Positions 21,976 through 32,996 of a stretch of DNA of 64,000 nt are shown here, piece by piece. How positions within the stretch are numbered: position 1 is the first letter of the stretch; every line of letters starts with the position of its first letter. Both the position numbers and the translations under genes were made by a program. The stretch comes from Lactarius indigo (Eukaryota > Basidiomycota > Agaricomycetes > Russulales > Russulaceae). Below the pieces are notes generated by a model, which had not been told where the DNA came from, made no database searches, and saw only the letters and a program-made list of their open reading frames with translations. The DNA lies in NCBI GenBank assembly GCA_025766275.1, contig JAFKAC010000007.1, positions 744,001-808,000 on the forward strand, written 5' to 3'.

Positions 21976-23190
21976 ATGCCATTAAGTTTGTCGTCCATGA
22001 ATGCTGCCGTTGTATGCAACGACAAGGAGTTGGAAACGTACGATGTGAAGCAAGAAGGTACGTCATCGTTGACAGCATTCATCGCAAGCGAGGCTGGGAA
22101 GGTGAGAGCTTTTTTTCCCCTCTGGGACCGACCCATTACGAACCATCACGCAACCAATCGTTTCGCGATTCAGCAATTCAAAATCACGTACTCGAACAAC
22201 TTGACCGACTTTGTGCTCGATCTCCACTTGTACATCGACGGGCAATTTCTCCGATCTACATGTGTAAGATCCGGGTCGAGCCGCGAATTCTTAGGGCCCT
22301 ATAACGGCGTACGCTCGATCCTTCCCCTCAAGTTCCAAGAACTACAGCTCGTCGGTACGTTTGCGCCGATCGTTCGTTCGTTCGTTCGAGCATCTCCCTC
22401 CTGACGTGCGCTGAAAGACCCAGACTTGGAAGATGCACCCATCGCTTCCGAAGCGGGGACGATAGAGCTCAAAGTTTATCGCTGTCGGATACTAGGGCGC
22501 ACCACAGTGCCACAGACACAGCTTATGAGCAAGGGTCTCCGTGGGGGACGCGTCTCGGAGCTCAGCAAGAAAATAGGGTGGCATCATGTCGCGTATGTCC
22601 CTTCAGTCGGGTCGTACTTCTAAGTTATCCCCTGGTCACTACTAACGTTGCTTGGCTCGGTCCTTCTAGCACTGGAAATGAGATACCCGCCAAACCGCGC
22701 CCCCGAAAAAATAAACTTGACCTACACTATTTTGACCCACGGACAGGGTCCGCCGCATGCGTCTATCAAGATATTTTATCGCCCCAGAGGTAAACTTGTC
22801 ATTATTTCTCGAAGCCACTACCCATACTTTGTCCAGAGCTATTGAGAGCACAAGGCATAATCCCTGAGAACGGTACGAGCAGGCAGAGATCCCCGACCAA
22901 CAACAAGAAGCGTGCCAGAGAGGATGGATCTCTTAGTCCATCCAGAAGCCGTCAGAAGATTAAGAGAGAAGACCTCTCAGAGGACGCGCGCGAACAGCGA
23001 ATTCGAGCTCTTCAGGTCAGTCAAGGCGTTGTATGGCTCAGAGTCGCGCCTGATGGTACTTGCATGCAGGCTGAGCTGGACGCCTTGAAGGCTCCTAAGC
23101 AATCAGGGTACATCGGTCAAGCGCGAACGGAAATCCCCGATCGTGGTAAGACATGCCAGGGAGGTAGTCGACCTCACTCTTGACGATTAA
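21976..23190 (+). pseudogene. DUF7918 gene, copy 4 (two frameshifts near the 3' end)
   Basis: Exons 1-3 are open and well spliced: MPLSLSSMNAAVVCNDKELE, QFKITYSNNLTDFVL, HLYIDGQFLRST and DPDLEDAPIASEAGTIELKV. Exon 4 has one extra G near 22746 (ACAGGGTCCG against ACTGGTCCG in copy 5), which shifts KLDLHYFDP out of the IKIFYRPR frame. Exon 5 gives IKREDLSEDAREQRIRALQ. The last exon has another extra base near 23110. Past it, VKRERKSP and VVDLTLDD are intact, stopping at 23188-23190. Most divergent copy in exons 2-3. Could be functional if the two indels are sequencing errors. Confidence 0.7.
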
Positions 23191-23957
23191 TTAGTTTGAG
23201 CGACATACGATGATTTGGGCTTCTATGCAGATTCTTTAGGACTATCGGGGCATGCACCTTAATTTCAAAGACTACTATACCTAACACTAGAACTTACATA
23301 TTACGGCACTCGCTCTACTGAAACACGGAGCGAGGCGTCTTGCTCCGCCTTGACAATATTGCCCCAGATGACGTGGTCTTGAAATTCTGTACAGGATGTA
23401 GCGCTCAACTTGAACCCAATGAGAGAGAAGAACGCTTTCTGTGCAGTGCTCCTGTACTAGGATTCTGAGGTGCATTTGTGGGACACAGTACTATCTGAGG
23501 GTCCTATGGGCTCGGAATTCGGTCGAGGCAACGGCAACAGGATATGAAGGAACCATTGCTCCAACCCTCGCCGGCCAGCGTGTTAGCGGATTGTTGGTAA
23601 TGACAGTGGTGTTTTCATGTGGTATTCAAAGCGCGTCTCTTGACCAATTCCACCAAGCCTGGCGGCGCCAGGTCGTCATTGGGGACGCTATGAATGTTGG
23701 TCATTCCCTGGCCTGCTGAATTGCGCGTACTGTCACGCTTAGTCATAGAGTGACAGATAGACAAAGTATATATTTTTCCTGTCGCGTCGCAGGTCGAGCA
23801 CGTTCGGAGACACCTTTCGTAGTCGCGTGCAAAGCTATTTCTCCCATCCCTGGCAAAAGAGGTCGTACCTCGCAAACACCACTCCCTTTTCGCCCCTGGA
23901 CGGGCTCCAACCTTTGGCACGCACCGATATCGTGCGAGCGCGCCTACAGTCTGAACC
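23191..23957. other. Spacer between DUF7918 copies 4 and 5
   Basis: Noncoding. It starts with the shared 3' flank (CTATGCAGATTCTTTAGGACTATCGGGG) and contains the second copy of the CTGTCAC/GTGACAG palindrome at 23730-23756. I see no gene. Confidence 0.5.
23730..23756. promoter_or_regulatory. Palindrome upstream of DUF7918 copy 5
   Basis: Same 27-nt element as at 21787-21813, with arms CTGTCAC and GTGACAG and an identical loop. It lies about 200 nt before the copy 5 start. Conservation of the loop suggests recent duplication as much as selection. Confidence 0.4.
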
Positions 23958-25154
23958 ATGCCATTACGTTTGCCGTCAATGAGTGCCGCTATTGTATGCG
24001 ATGACAAGGAGTTGGAAACGTACTGACGTGAAGCAAGAGGGTACGTCATCATTGACAGCATTCATCGCAAGTGAGGCTGGAAAGGTGAGAGCATTCCCCC
24101 CCCCCTCGAACTGGCTTCCGCGGAACCAATCGTTTCGTAATTCAGCAATTCAAAATCACGTACTCGAACAATTTGACAAACTTTAATGTCGTCGTCTACC
24201 TGTACATCGATGGGCAACTGGTTCAAAATATGTGCTATCGAGCTGGGGAGAGCGGCGAATTCTTAGGGCCGTATAACAGCGCGCGCTCGATCCTTCCTTT
24301 CAAGTTCCAAGAATTACAGCTCGTCGGTAGGTTTTCACTGGTCTCTCTTTCGTTGGAGCGTCCCCTTCTTGACGTGCGCCGAAAGACCCAGACTACGAAG
24401 ATGCACCTCACCGCCCCTGAAATGGGGACGATAGAACTCAAAACCTATCGCTGTCAGTACACGACGTACCACAAAGCCATCACCGCAGTTTGCGTACAAG
24501 GGTCTCCACGAAGGGCGCGTCTCGGAGCTCAGCAAGAAAGCGGGGTGGCATCATGTTGCGTAAGTCCCTTCAGTCGAGTCGTTCTTCCCTGGCCACTTCT
24601 AAGGCTGTTACTTATCGATATTTCTAGTACTGGAGACTGAGATACCCGTCCGTCGCCCCAGTAGAGTTACGGTAGACTATTTTGACATATGGACTGGTCC
24701 GCCATATGCGTCTATCAAAATATCTTATCGCCCCAGAGGTAAGCCTGTCGTTCTTTCCAGAAGCCCTTGCCCATGCTTTGTCCAGAGTTATTGAGAGCCC
24801 AAGGCATAATCCCTGGGAACGACATGAGCAGGCAGGGATCCCCAATCAACCACAAGAAGCGTTCCAGAGAGGATAGGTCTCCTGGTCCATCCAGAAATCA
24901 TCAAAATATCAAGATCAAGAGAGAAGAACCCTCAAGAAGCGCGCGCGCAGAGCGAATGCGAGTTCTTCAGGTCAGTCTAGGTAGTTTTATGCTTTCTCGG
25001 AGTCGCGCCTGATGAGCCTTTCATCCAGGCCGAGCTGGATGCCTTGAAGGCTGCTGAGCAATCGGACACATCGGTCAAGCATGAACTGAGAGCCCCTTCA
25101 CCAATAGTTGTAAAGTATTCCGGGGAGGTAGTTGACCTCACCCTTGACGATTAA
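23958..25154 (+). pseudogene. DUF7918 gene, copy 5 (several frameshifts)
   Basis: All six exons are recognisable. Exon 1 MPLRLPSMSAAIVCDDKELE is broken by an extra C (GTACTGACG near 24023). Exon 2 QFKITYSNNLTNFNVVV is open. Exon 3 has an extra T before the GAAATGG block (near 24418), giving an early stop, and exon 4 has an extra T in GAGACTGAGATACC (near 24640). The tail encodes IKIKREEPS and VKHELRAPSP, where the phospho-dependent Ser is replaced by Ala, then VVDLTLDD and TAA. Three indels and the altered site indicate a pseudogene. Confidence 0.75.
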
Positions 25155-25831
25155 TTACATTAATACGTGGCTTTAATCCGAGGTTTGGACTTCGATGCAG
25201 ATTCTTTAGGACTCCTGGGGACGCACCATAATTTCGAATACTACTGTACCTAACACTTAAAAATACCCTATTCACAGCATTCGCTCTACTGAAATACTAC
25301 TCACTCAGAGAATATTGCCCAGATGAGGTGTAAAAAAAGTGGCTTGGTTTGTTGGTCTTTGTACATGTGTAGGTCGTAGTGCTCTACCCGATTCAATGGA
25401 AGAACGGTTTCCCAACGATAAGGGAAAGTCACGCGCGATGCCAGATTTCCTGGTCCAATTCTAGGGTTCATGCACGTTCATGGACACAACACCATCTGTG
25501 AGTCCTATGGATTCAAATCACCGATCCAGGCCAAGTGGAGAAGAAATTCGGAAGAGGCAACGGTGGTGAGGCATTGCTCGAGATAATCGACGGTCCCTTA
25601 TTTAAACAATTCAGATCTTCAGAGCTTGGCCGAAATGTTCAGGCAAACATGTACGATATTTAAGAACGTGAGACAACACCAATACAACACAGAGCAAACT
25701 CTAAGTTAATACATCTCAAGACTCATTCCATCGTGGATCTCATAGTCGGACAGTGTTATGTGGTCCTTATATATATTGTACCTGATTATTATTTTCTTTT
25801 TTCAGCATGATGTGCGACAGAGCAGATTGAC
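25155..25831. other. Right flank of the array, no gene seen
   Basis: Begins with the shared DUF7918 3' flank (CGATGCAGATTCTTTAGGACTCC), then A+T-richer unique sequence. A TATATATA run lies near 25770. I see no supported exon. Confidence 0.45.
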
Positions 25832-26225
25832 ATGTACACACCATTTCTTGAGCTGGATCTTGCGCCAATCCGTACCGGTTTGTGCGGCGATGAGCTTCTT
25901 GAGGTCGCCCACGGTGTCGTCCGGACTGCACTTGACGCGTACTGCACGGACGATGCCATCAGTATGATGAGGGTGGCAGCGAGATGGTCAAGACGACGGA
26001 CCTTTGCGTCCCAAGCGATCGTTAGCAATTACCTGTGTGAATAGTCAGAATACCTTTAGCGGGCGCAAGTCGAAACGCACTTCGATAAGAGCCATGACTC
26101 TTGGGCTGTGTTGTAGAAACAAGAGAGACGAGCAATGACATAATCTGACTTTGACTGTTACATGTACGGTAACATTGAGTAAATGTACCGCCCCGCGACC
26201 AACATTCCTCGGTTTGGTTAATCGT

Positions 26226-27111
26226 ATGGAGTCGAGCAAAGCCCAGTCCCTTCTTGACCATATCATTAACAAGGGGCCTCTCAAAGAGCGCAAGGTACGC
26301 TCGCTTGTGCAGCAGCTTGCTCGGACACTATCGCTTCTCCACAAGCACGGCGTGGTGCACCGCAGCAAGTGTTCCTCTTCCTCCCCCTTCCCCCACCAAA
26401 TAACCCCAACGCCTCCGCATAGACCTCAAACTCGAGAACATTCACGTGGACCCCACCGGGCGGGCCATCCTCACCGATTTTGCGCGCGCCACGACGTTCT
26501 CGGGTCCACTCACTGAGCGCACCAGTGCGCAGCACAGCCCCGCACCAGAGTTGCTGCTACCGCTTCCCACCCCTGCGTCAAAAATAGGTGCTTCGCAGGC
26601 GCAGTACGCTGCTGCGCCGGTCGACGTGTGGGGCCTCGGCGTCGTGCTGCACATACTCGCATGTCACGCCGTACCGTTCGACGAGCCGACACTCGCTGCG
26701 ATGCACGAGGCATCTCAGCACTCGCCGGAGGGGCTTCGATTTCCTGCATGGGTCAGCGATGGTTCGTGTGTGTTTCTGTTGTCATGCATTAACGTCTCGA
26801 AACATTGTTTGCCGTCCGTGTCGTTGGCAGATTGCAGGGACCTCATTCGACGCATGCTCGAGGCGGATCCAGCGTCGCGCGCATCCTTGGACGAGGTACT
26901 CGCCCACCGGTGGATGAACCCAACACCGGGGCTTCGCAGCCTCCTTGGCGTTTACAAGGTCGCCAATGCAGCAACCTATGCGGCTCTGAGGTGGTCAGAA
27001 AAGGTGGACCACGACCTCTTCCGTGCACCCGCGGACGACGCACGGAGAGACCAAAACCTTGCTGACATTTTGGAGCTGGTTGCACGACTCTGCTGGGGAA
27101 CCAAATGCTAG
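26226..27111 (+). pseudogene. Truncated KIN1-like protein kinase with altered catalytic residues
   Basis: The C-lobe resembles fungal KIN1/KIN2 kinases: SLLDHIINKGPLKERKVRSL, HKHGVVHR, LKLENIHVD, ILTDFARATTF, VDVWGLGVVLHILACHAVPFDE, CRDLIRRMLEADPASRASL and HRWMNP. No N-lobe with the Gly-rich loop or the VAVK lysine is recognisable upstream. HGVVHR is followed by an intron with a GC donor (GCAAGT) and a CATAG acceptor; splicing gives HRN-LKLEN, replacing the catalytic Asp by Asn. DFG reads DFA, and the activation loop before APELL is degenerate. A second intron lies near 26762-26830. It ends soon after the kinase domain, whereas KIN1 proteins have long tails. Probably a relic or a pseudokinase. 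Confidence 0.6.
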
Positions 27112-27416
27112 GCGGCCGACCTGGGTGCCCGACCTCACTTGGACACCGGTCGTTCCCGAGCTCCGCAGTCGTGCCGCGCTGCACTGGACCTGGTTGTTCC
27201 GCGCTTTGACGGGGCGGTGCCAAATTGTGCCTAGATGATGCGAGACTCCAACACCGCAGAAATCCCACTCGCGTCGCGTCGGCGCATGACAGGCGGACCA
27301 CCCAGCGCTCCGTTCTGGGCGAGGGAAGTGAACTTGGTACAGCCGTTCTGTTAGCTCTATACAGAGTTCACGAGGTTCACAAATGTGTCACATTGTATAT
27401 TAAATTACTGTAGGAA

Positions 27417-28402
27417 TCATGCCAGCGTTTCTGATATCGTAACTGAAAGTTCGTCATATCGTGGGTATCCGTACAGTCGTAATCGAACACGGTCGTGGGG
27501 TATCCGGTTTCGTCCACTTTCTTTTCCTCCTTCCTGACTTTCACTCAATGTCATCCTTCCTGTAGCACCCGTTATCACATCAGTCACGTGCAACGACAAC
27601 AAGGGAGCAGCGATTACCTTCCAAATCCACAACAGCGACAGAGGCGTGCGGCAAGCAGCACCATTGCGATCCAGGTGAAGAGTGTACTCACGAGCACCAT
27701 CCACACGCCGTTTCCAAAGTCAATTGAGACGTTGAGGGTCGGGTGATCCTTGACTTTCTGTCTTGCGACGATAACGAGGGCGAGGTCCGCGGCAAACACG
27801 ACGGTTGACGCGATTGCGGTCGGGACGGACAACACGAGGGAGATGATCCAGGGTAGGTGGTGGTACACGAAACACGAGGCGGTGACGGGGATGAGCGTGA
27901 GTAACGCGAGGCCTGCGGCAATTGGGTGCAGTATGAGCAGGACGCTGAGGCCCTTGAGGATGAGGTTCGCCAGGTCCTGCTCGTCCGTCACGACGGCGAT
28001 GGTCTGTGGGTCAATTGTATAACCCAGTTGTGGACCGATGCACTCGCCCGTGCTACCGCTCAGCGCACTGCAATATTATTTCGCCTTATCAGTTCCCCCC
28101 TCCTCTCCTCGATAAAGGGAAGATGCGGACCTCGTAGCACAAAATCCCCAAACACCGAATCGGAGCCGGGTGGCAACGCTCGTCTTTGGCTGCGTTGACG
28201 AGGTAATTCCGTCGAGTTGGAGTAGATAGATCGACTTGATGATTGGAAGCGAGAGAGCGACGAAAAGAAAGAGTAAGAAGGCGGCGAAGAGGCAGAAGCC
28301 GGTGAGTGTGGCATGGCGTTGGTTGAGTCGGCGGTTGAGGTAGTGGTAGTCGTCGTAATCGTCAAATCGTCCGCGACGTCTCCAGCAAGCCATAACGAGC
28401 AC
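27417..28402 (-). CDS. SUR7/PalI (RIM9)-type four-helix membrane protein
   Basis: RIM9/PalI proteins sit in the plasma membrane and help sense ambient alkaline pH. The first exon has MLVMACWRRRGRFDDYDDYH, then helix 1 TGFCLFAAFLLFLFVALSLP followed by IIKSIYLLQLDG and the FGVWGFC motif. After an intron come CSALSGSTGECIGPQLGYTI and three more helices: LSVLLILHPIAAGLALLTLI, LPWIISLVLSVPTAIASTVV and VWMVLVSTLFTWIAMVLLAA. The frame stops at 27614 after CRCCGFGR. A GT donor there can join a further exon down to 27417, giving a charged C-terminal tail; this tail is uncertain. Family assignment rests on the FGVWGxC loop and the four helices. Confidence 0.75.
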
Positions 28403-28955
28403 CGTCCTAAGGGGGAGAGACCAGAGGGAGAGAGCCCGTTAAGTTATAGTGTGCCTGATCTCATGACGCCCAGGAAGCCGCCGGGTGCATTAGTCGCATT
28501 CGACCCATATTGTAGCCAGGGGTGGTTGCAATATTTTCATTTCTGATTGAAATAAGGATCCCTACCTTCCCCATGAAAAAGTTATGGACTGTAAGCGCGA
28601 CACGCGAGCATGATCATAGCGTTCAACTCGGAAATGGCGCACCGCCAGCCAACCACGCACGCCACTCGCACGCCACGGCCGGGTATACACACAAACATAT
28701 ATGGTATATTCTCTCCCTATGGTGATGCAAACGACATAGTACAGAAACAAAGCAGGTAAATAAATTATAATAGTCGGCCGAGAAAGACATTACGAATCCT
28801 TGATCATTATCGCAGTCAACGCGTCCACCGTCATATGTCACTTCAAAACCCGAATCGATCCAAGAAAGTCAAACCACCACTGCTTTGTGCGTGCGTGGTC
28901 ACCTCGAACGAGTTCGCCACCGCCACCACCGCCGCCACCACCTAAAGCGAAACGG

Positions 28956-29898
28956 TCACGACTCCTTGCCCACTAGGAGCTTGAGTCTCTCAACTCCGTT
29001 CTCGGGCTCGAGCCATGTGAAGCCTTTGAACCACGTGTTCTTGAGCAAAAAGTCGACGCGCTTCACGCCCTGCGCCTGCTGCTCGCGCTCAGCATAGGGT
29101 GTTCCGCACGCCTTGAACCGGCGCGTGTACGCGCGCGCGACTTCCGTCTCCTCCGCGGTGGTCAGCCGGCCCCACTCCTCGTGCGAGATCTTGCGGTGGA
29201 GGGACGCGTGTACGGCGTCCACGACGTCCTCGAGGGTCAGGTACGGCAGAGCCGCGCGCCCCCGGCGGTGAGGCGACAGCGATGTGCCGATCACCCGGAC
29301 GTCGACGGGCCACTTGCGGGATTGAGTCGCACACGATGCGCACGCGCGTCATCTGTGGGTTCGTCGCGGGTTGCTCGAGCTCGTATCCGCCGAGCGCCCC
29401 GACCTGGCCGGCGCCTGGTCCGGTGCGCCGCTTGATCACCAGGTCGGAGACCGAAAAATTGATGTGGAGGTGCTGAGAGATGATTTCGCCGTTGATCAGG
29501 TTGTGCAGCTGTGGGCGAGGCAGCTCTAGCGGCGCGAGCCCCCACCCTGGGGAGTAGGTGTAGTAAGGGGCGGGTACGGTGGGCCAGGGTGTGATCGCCA
29601 CCGTGGGCTGTACTGGGGCAAAGGAAGCATCAAACGAACGGCTCCGAGGCCGAGTCTGAGGATAAGTCGGGTGGAGAAACGCAGGTTGATAAACTGGTGC
29701 TGCTACGGGCGCATGGCCAGGGGTCACGGGAAGAAGTGTAGGTAGGACCGGAGGTGATGCGTAGGGGCTGCCTTGCCATGACCTCGAGGGTCGATGTCCA
29801 GAGCCAGCTGCGGGTGTTGATGGGGGAAACTGGAAGTACGGGTGCTGCTGGGGAAGCTGCTGGGGAAGGTAGTAAGGCCAAACGTATGGAGAAGTCAT
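28956..29898 (-). CDS. DUF6699-domain protein
   Basis: Function unknown; common in Agaricomycetes. The N-terminal half is Pro/Ser/Tyr-rich and disordered (MTSPYVWPYYLPQQLPQQHP). The domain begins LPRPQLHNLINGEIISQHLHINFSVSDL and continues with MTRVRIVCDSIPQ, WPVDVRVIGTSLSPH, YLTLEDVVDAVHASLHRKIS and GVKRVDFLLKNTWFKGFTW, close to the stop. Between DSIPQ and WPVDV (near 29325) the frame changes by one base, with no plausible intron. This is a sequencing error or a real frameshift; the domain is otherwise complete. Intronless apart from that. Confidence 0.75.
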
Positions 29899-30412
29899 TG
29901 CTCTGTAGGTGGATGATGTGTTTGGGGGATTCTGAGGGAAGGGACAGAGCCGGTTCTGAGGCGGATTTTAAAGGAAGCCTGAGAATACACTCGCTCCCGG
30001 ATTTGAAGGAGTCAATCCAGTCGATAGGTTCTTGGAAGGGCTGTGCAGGTCAGTGTAGCTGCGGTGGAGGAATTTCAAACACGTAGAATGGCCCAGCAAA
30101 GGGCCACTCTACCTCTCTTGTGTCTGTGCAAGAAGCAGGAAAGCGGTGCGTTGGCCGACGAGGCACACTTGGGCGCGCTAACGCGCTAAATCCCAAGCGA
30201 CGAAAGGCCGGATTTGGTAATACGAGGCTGTGAGAGTCAAAAGGATCAAAGATTTGCATTGGTCCGACGACTGAATTGGGGTCCACCTAAATTCGGCGCT
30301 CTTATTCCCATCAACAAATGGGGTTAATTTGGCCGGATTCATCGCTTTGTCTTCTCGACTACAATCAGTTCACAAGACCAGAGTGCTCTGAGAAACGGGA
30401 TTTCCTGCCAAA

Positions 30413-32590
30413 TCAATATTCTTCGTCTTCTCCCAGCCCACCTCCATCATCACCGGACAGCTTATGCTTCTCGCCGAAATTGTCACGCATAGTCCACAGG
30501 TCGTCCCGTAGTTCTCGTGCATCGTCCTCGTCCATATCAAGCGTCGCCCAATCGACCTTCCGCCGTAAGCAGTCACGGAGAAACTCTGCATACTGTGTGA
30601 GCAGATGAGGCAATGCCCATCCCGATCCCAGTGTTGATACCATCGGCGTCGATCGGGCTCGCGTTAATATGCCGCGGGGTGTACGAATTAGATCGGCATT
30701 CAAGTGCTGTGATTTGAAGAATGACGGGAAGGAAGAGGGCAGTGGATACTCAATATTCTGTGTGGAGGCTGTGGCCCGACGCACTGCCAATTCCGGTCAG
30801 TTCCGAATTTAGCCGAGAGCGCCCCCATCCGTACCTAATGGCCAGTACGGCGTCTAAAGTCTTCAAATTGACGCCTCGTAAGCTCCGTCCAGCCTCTAGT
30901 GACGTTTCGTCGGTGAAGCGGTGGGCTCCACTGGTGAATACCGACAGCCAAGCTGAGCAGCATTGCAACTGGATCAACGGTGAAGTGCACAGCTACATAC
31001 CTTGTCTTCAAGTACGGATTGAATTCTTGTGAAACCATACGTCGTAGAGTCTAGCACCGCGACGGAGGACGCCGGAAAAGCCCCGCTCAGCTCTGCGAAT
31101 GGTGTATTGCCATGAACATTCAATTTGTTACAAAGCCCATACAGGAGTTCACGGTTTTTTTTCAACCTGAGTCATTCGTTGTGAATTCGCAAAAGGTTGC
31201 ACGCAGAAACAGGGTCTACCGGAGAGGCAGTGTTACGGTTTCGACATGAGCCGACAAAATCGCGGAGGTATCGTAGTGGTTTCGAAGCTGACCGACCAGT
31301 GCCAGTGGTGACCGAATTGGAATAATTCGAAACGCAAATAAGGAGTCAGCTCACGTCTGTTGTAAGCGCAGCAGACCAGGCACCGGGCAGCCAAGTATTT
31401 GGAGACTGCAAAGGTACGCTCATCGTGGATAGCTCATTTAGTCCATGTAAGCACGATGCGTCGTTCAGTGCTTTTTGAATCCTGCGTATCTGAGCGCTCA
31501 TTAGGCAACGCGAATGTGAACGGCTGATGGTCGACATACATCGTCGACATCTATGTCCCCTGGCACGGCGTCGGACAAAACCGCAAAAGTTAATGCGGGC
31601 TGTTTCGGGAACTCGTCCCGAAACACAGTGAGCAAGGAGTTGCAGAAGGAACCAAAGGAGGCATTGTCGGCACAAAGTTGAAGACCCTGTCCATACTACC
31701 GTTCATACAGGTCACCTAACGGAGAGTAGGCTGACCTGGAAGGTATCGCATTCTTCTACGAAAAGGCGGAATGAGTCATCCATAACACTGTTGTCCTCAA
31801 GGCACCAAACAACTACATCAGTTATCTGCTGTCATCAGCATCACCGGGATAGCTCACCAGGTCAGTACCGCAAAAACGCTTCTTTCCCGGCCCTCCAGTC
31901 CCCTTCCGCAGCTTCCCAGTCTGCCAGATCAGGAAGCTTGTGTATAGATCGCGGAAGGCGGTAAACGCGATCGTAGTCTGACCAATACCGGACGTCAGAA
32001 GCACAAAGAGGAGGGACTACAGTGCTCCTTTGAGGTTCTGGTGGTGCCACTGCTACATCCTCCTCAATTTCCTCGTCTAGCTGAGATCGGTAAGGGCCAT
32101 CAGATATGTGATCTTGATATATCTCATCTACTGCGCCACCCCTGACACAATTTCCATCAATCAAAGGTGCCACAACTTAGCAGCCGATATTTACTGACCA
32201 GAGGAACGAAGAGGGAGGTTTGCTCGCCGAGTCCTCCGCATATAGACCCATGGCACCGGACAGGGAACCGAAATTTGCTAAGGAAATTGATAGGCCGTAC
32301 AGTGGAGAGTTATTCTGAGAATATTACCCTTTCGATCAAATTGGAGCAGCCGTGGGCAGTATGTCGGTTCTCCCTGTTGACAGCGTCTCAGCGTCTGAAT
32401 CTGGAACTCGCAGGGGCACGTCTAGTGAATGACTAACCCTAGGGGAGACGCCCTCCCTAAATGAGACGTCATTGTCGATGAGCACTTCTTCGCCTTCTTT
32501 GTACGTGAAGTAGCTCTGCTGGGCATTCCAGAAATGTGTCCCAATGTGATTGGATATATTGCCGGCTTGTATGTATATGATCTCTTTCAT
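30413..32590 (-). CDS. DML1: Misato/DML1 tubulin-like protein
   Basis: Involved in mitochondrial DNA inheritance and mitochondrial distribution; related to tubulin but lacking polymer function. Start MKEIIYIQAGNISNHIGTHFWNAQQSYFTY is the family signature, followed by VLIDNDVSFREGVSPR spliced to GEPTYCPRLLQFDRK and NFGSLSGAMGLYAEDSA. Then come VRYWSDYDRVYRLPRSIHKL, DSFRLFVEECDTFQ, NASFGSFCNSLLTVFRDEFP, ALNDASCLHGLNELSTMSVP, LSAHVETVTLPLR, LNVHGNTPFAELSGAFPAS and SRGWTELTRRQFEDFR-type blocks. The C-terminus YPLPSSFPSFFKSQHLNADL ends in an acidic tail (GDDGGGLGEDEEY). About ten exons, intron positions inferred. Six more upstream codons begin at 32608; the family start was preferred. Confidence 0.9.
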
Positions 32591-32996
32591 GGCTGACCTT
32601 GAAGCCAAGTTCAGTGGGCTACTGGGCAGACGATCGTCTAGATTTATCTGAAAATAGTAGATGCTCCGTTAGGTGGCGAGAAGAAGGTCGGCGCCGGGCC
32701 TCTGGAGAGCTGTCAAATAAGCCCGTCCGACTCATCCAAGAAGATATGGCGGTATACTCGGACCGTCAAACACGTGATTAGATTGCTTTTTTATCAGACG
32801 TATCAATCTCTGTTGTACTGTACGTGGGAATCTCGTTTTTGTTTTTGGTCACACGATGGGGAACTTTTTCAAAAAAACAGTGAGACAAGAGGTGTCAGTT
32901 ACAAAATCCTATATGGTCATAAGCAGTTGGGTGATCTTCGCATCAGGCCCGGACTATCGCATGGTGTGACTGCATGCAACGTTCCTGACACGTTGA

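Larger units (their letters stand above)
10380..25300 (+). repeat. Tandem duplication array: [GEP4 3' fragment - double BTB - DUF7918] x3 plus two DUF7918 copies
   Basis: The same ordered segment occurs three times in direct orientation: about 10.4-14.29, 14.30-17.43 and 17.43-21.37 kb. Two extra DUF7918 copies with shared flanks follow at 21.98-23.19 and 23.96-25.15 kb. Copies are recognisable at nucleotide level over exons, introns and spacers, with many substitutions and scattered 1-nt indels. Unit 1 starts inside the intact GEP4 gene, and later units carry only its decayed 3' end, so the array grew from the GEP4 side. The DUF7918 copies share a 3' flank with an AT-rich block containing TGCAGATTCTTTAGG. 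All genes lie on the plus strand. Confidence 0.9.

Noticed and set aside
25832..26044. Plus-strand 70-residue frame as kinase N-terminus
   Set aside because: No Gly-rich loop or VAVK lysine, and no in-frame splice to the kinase C-lobe could be found.
30050..30286. Minus-strand frame MDPNSVVGPMQIFDPF... upstream of the DUF6699 gene
   Set aside because: Could be an extra 5' exon or a small gene, but no splice to the DUF6699 frame could be justified and no homology was recognised.
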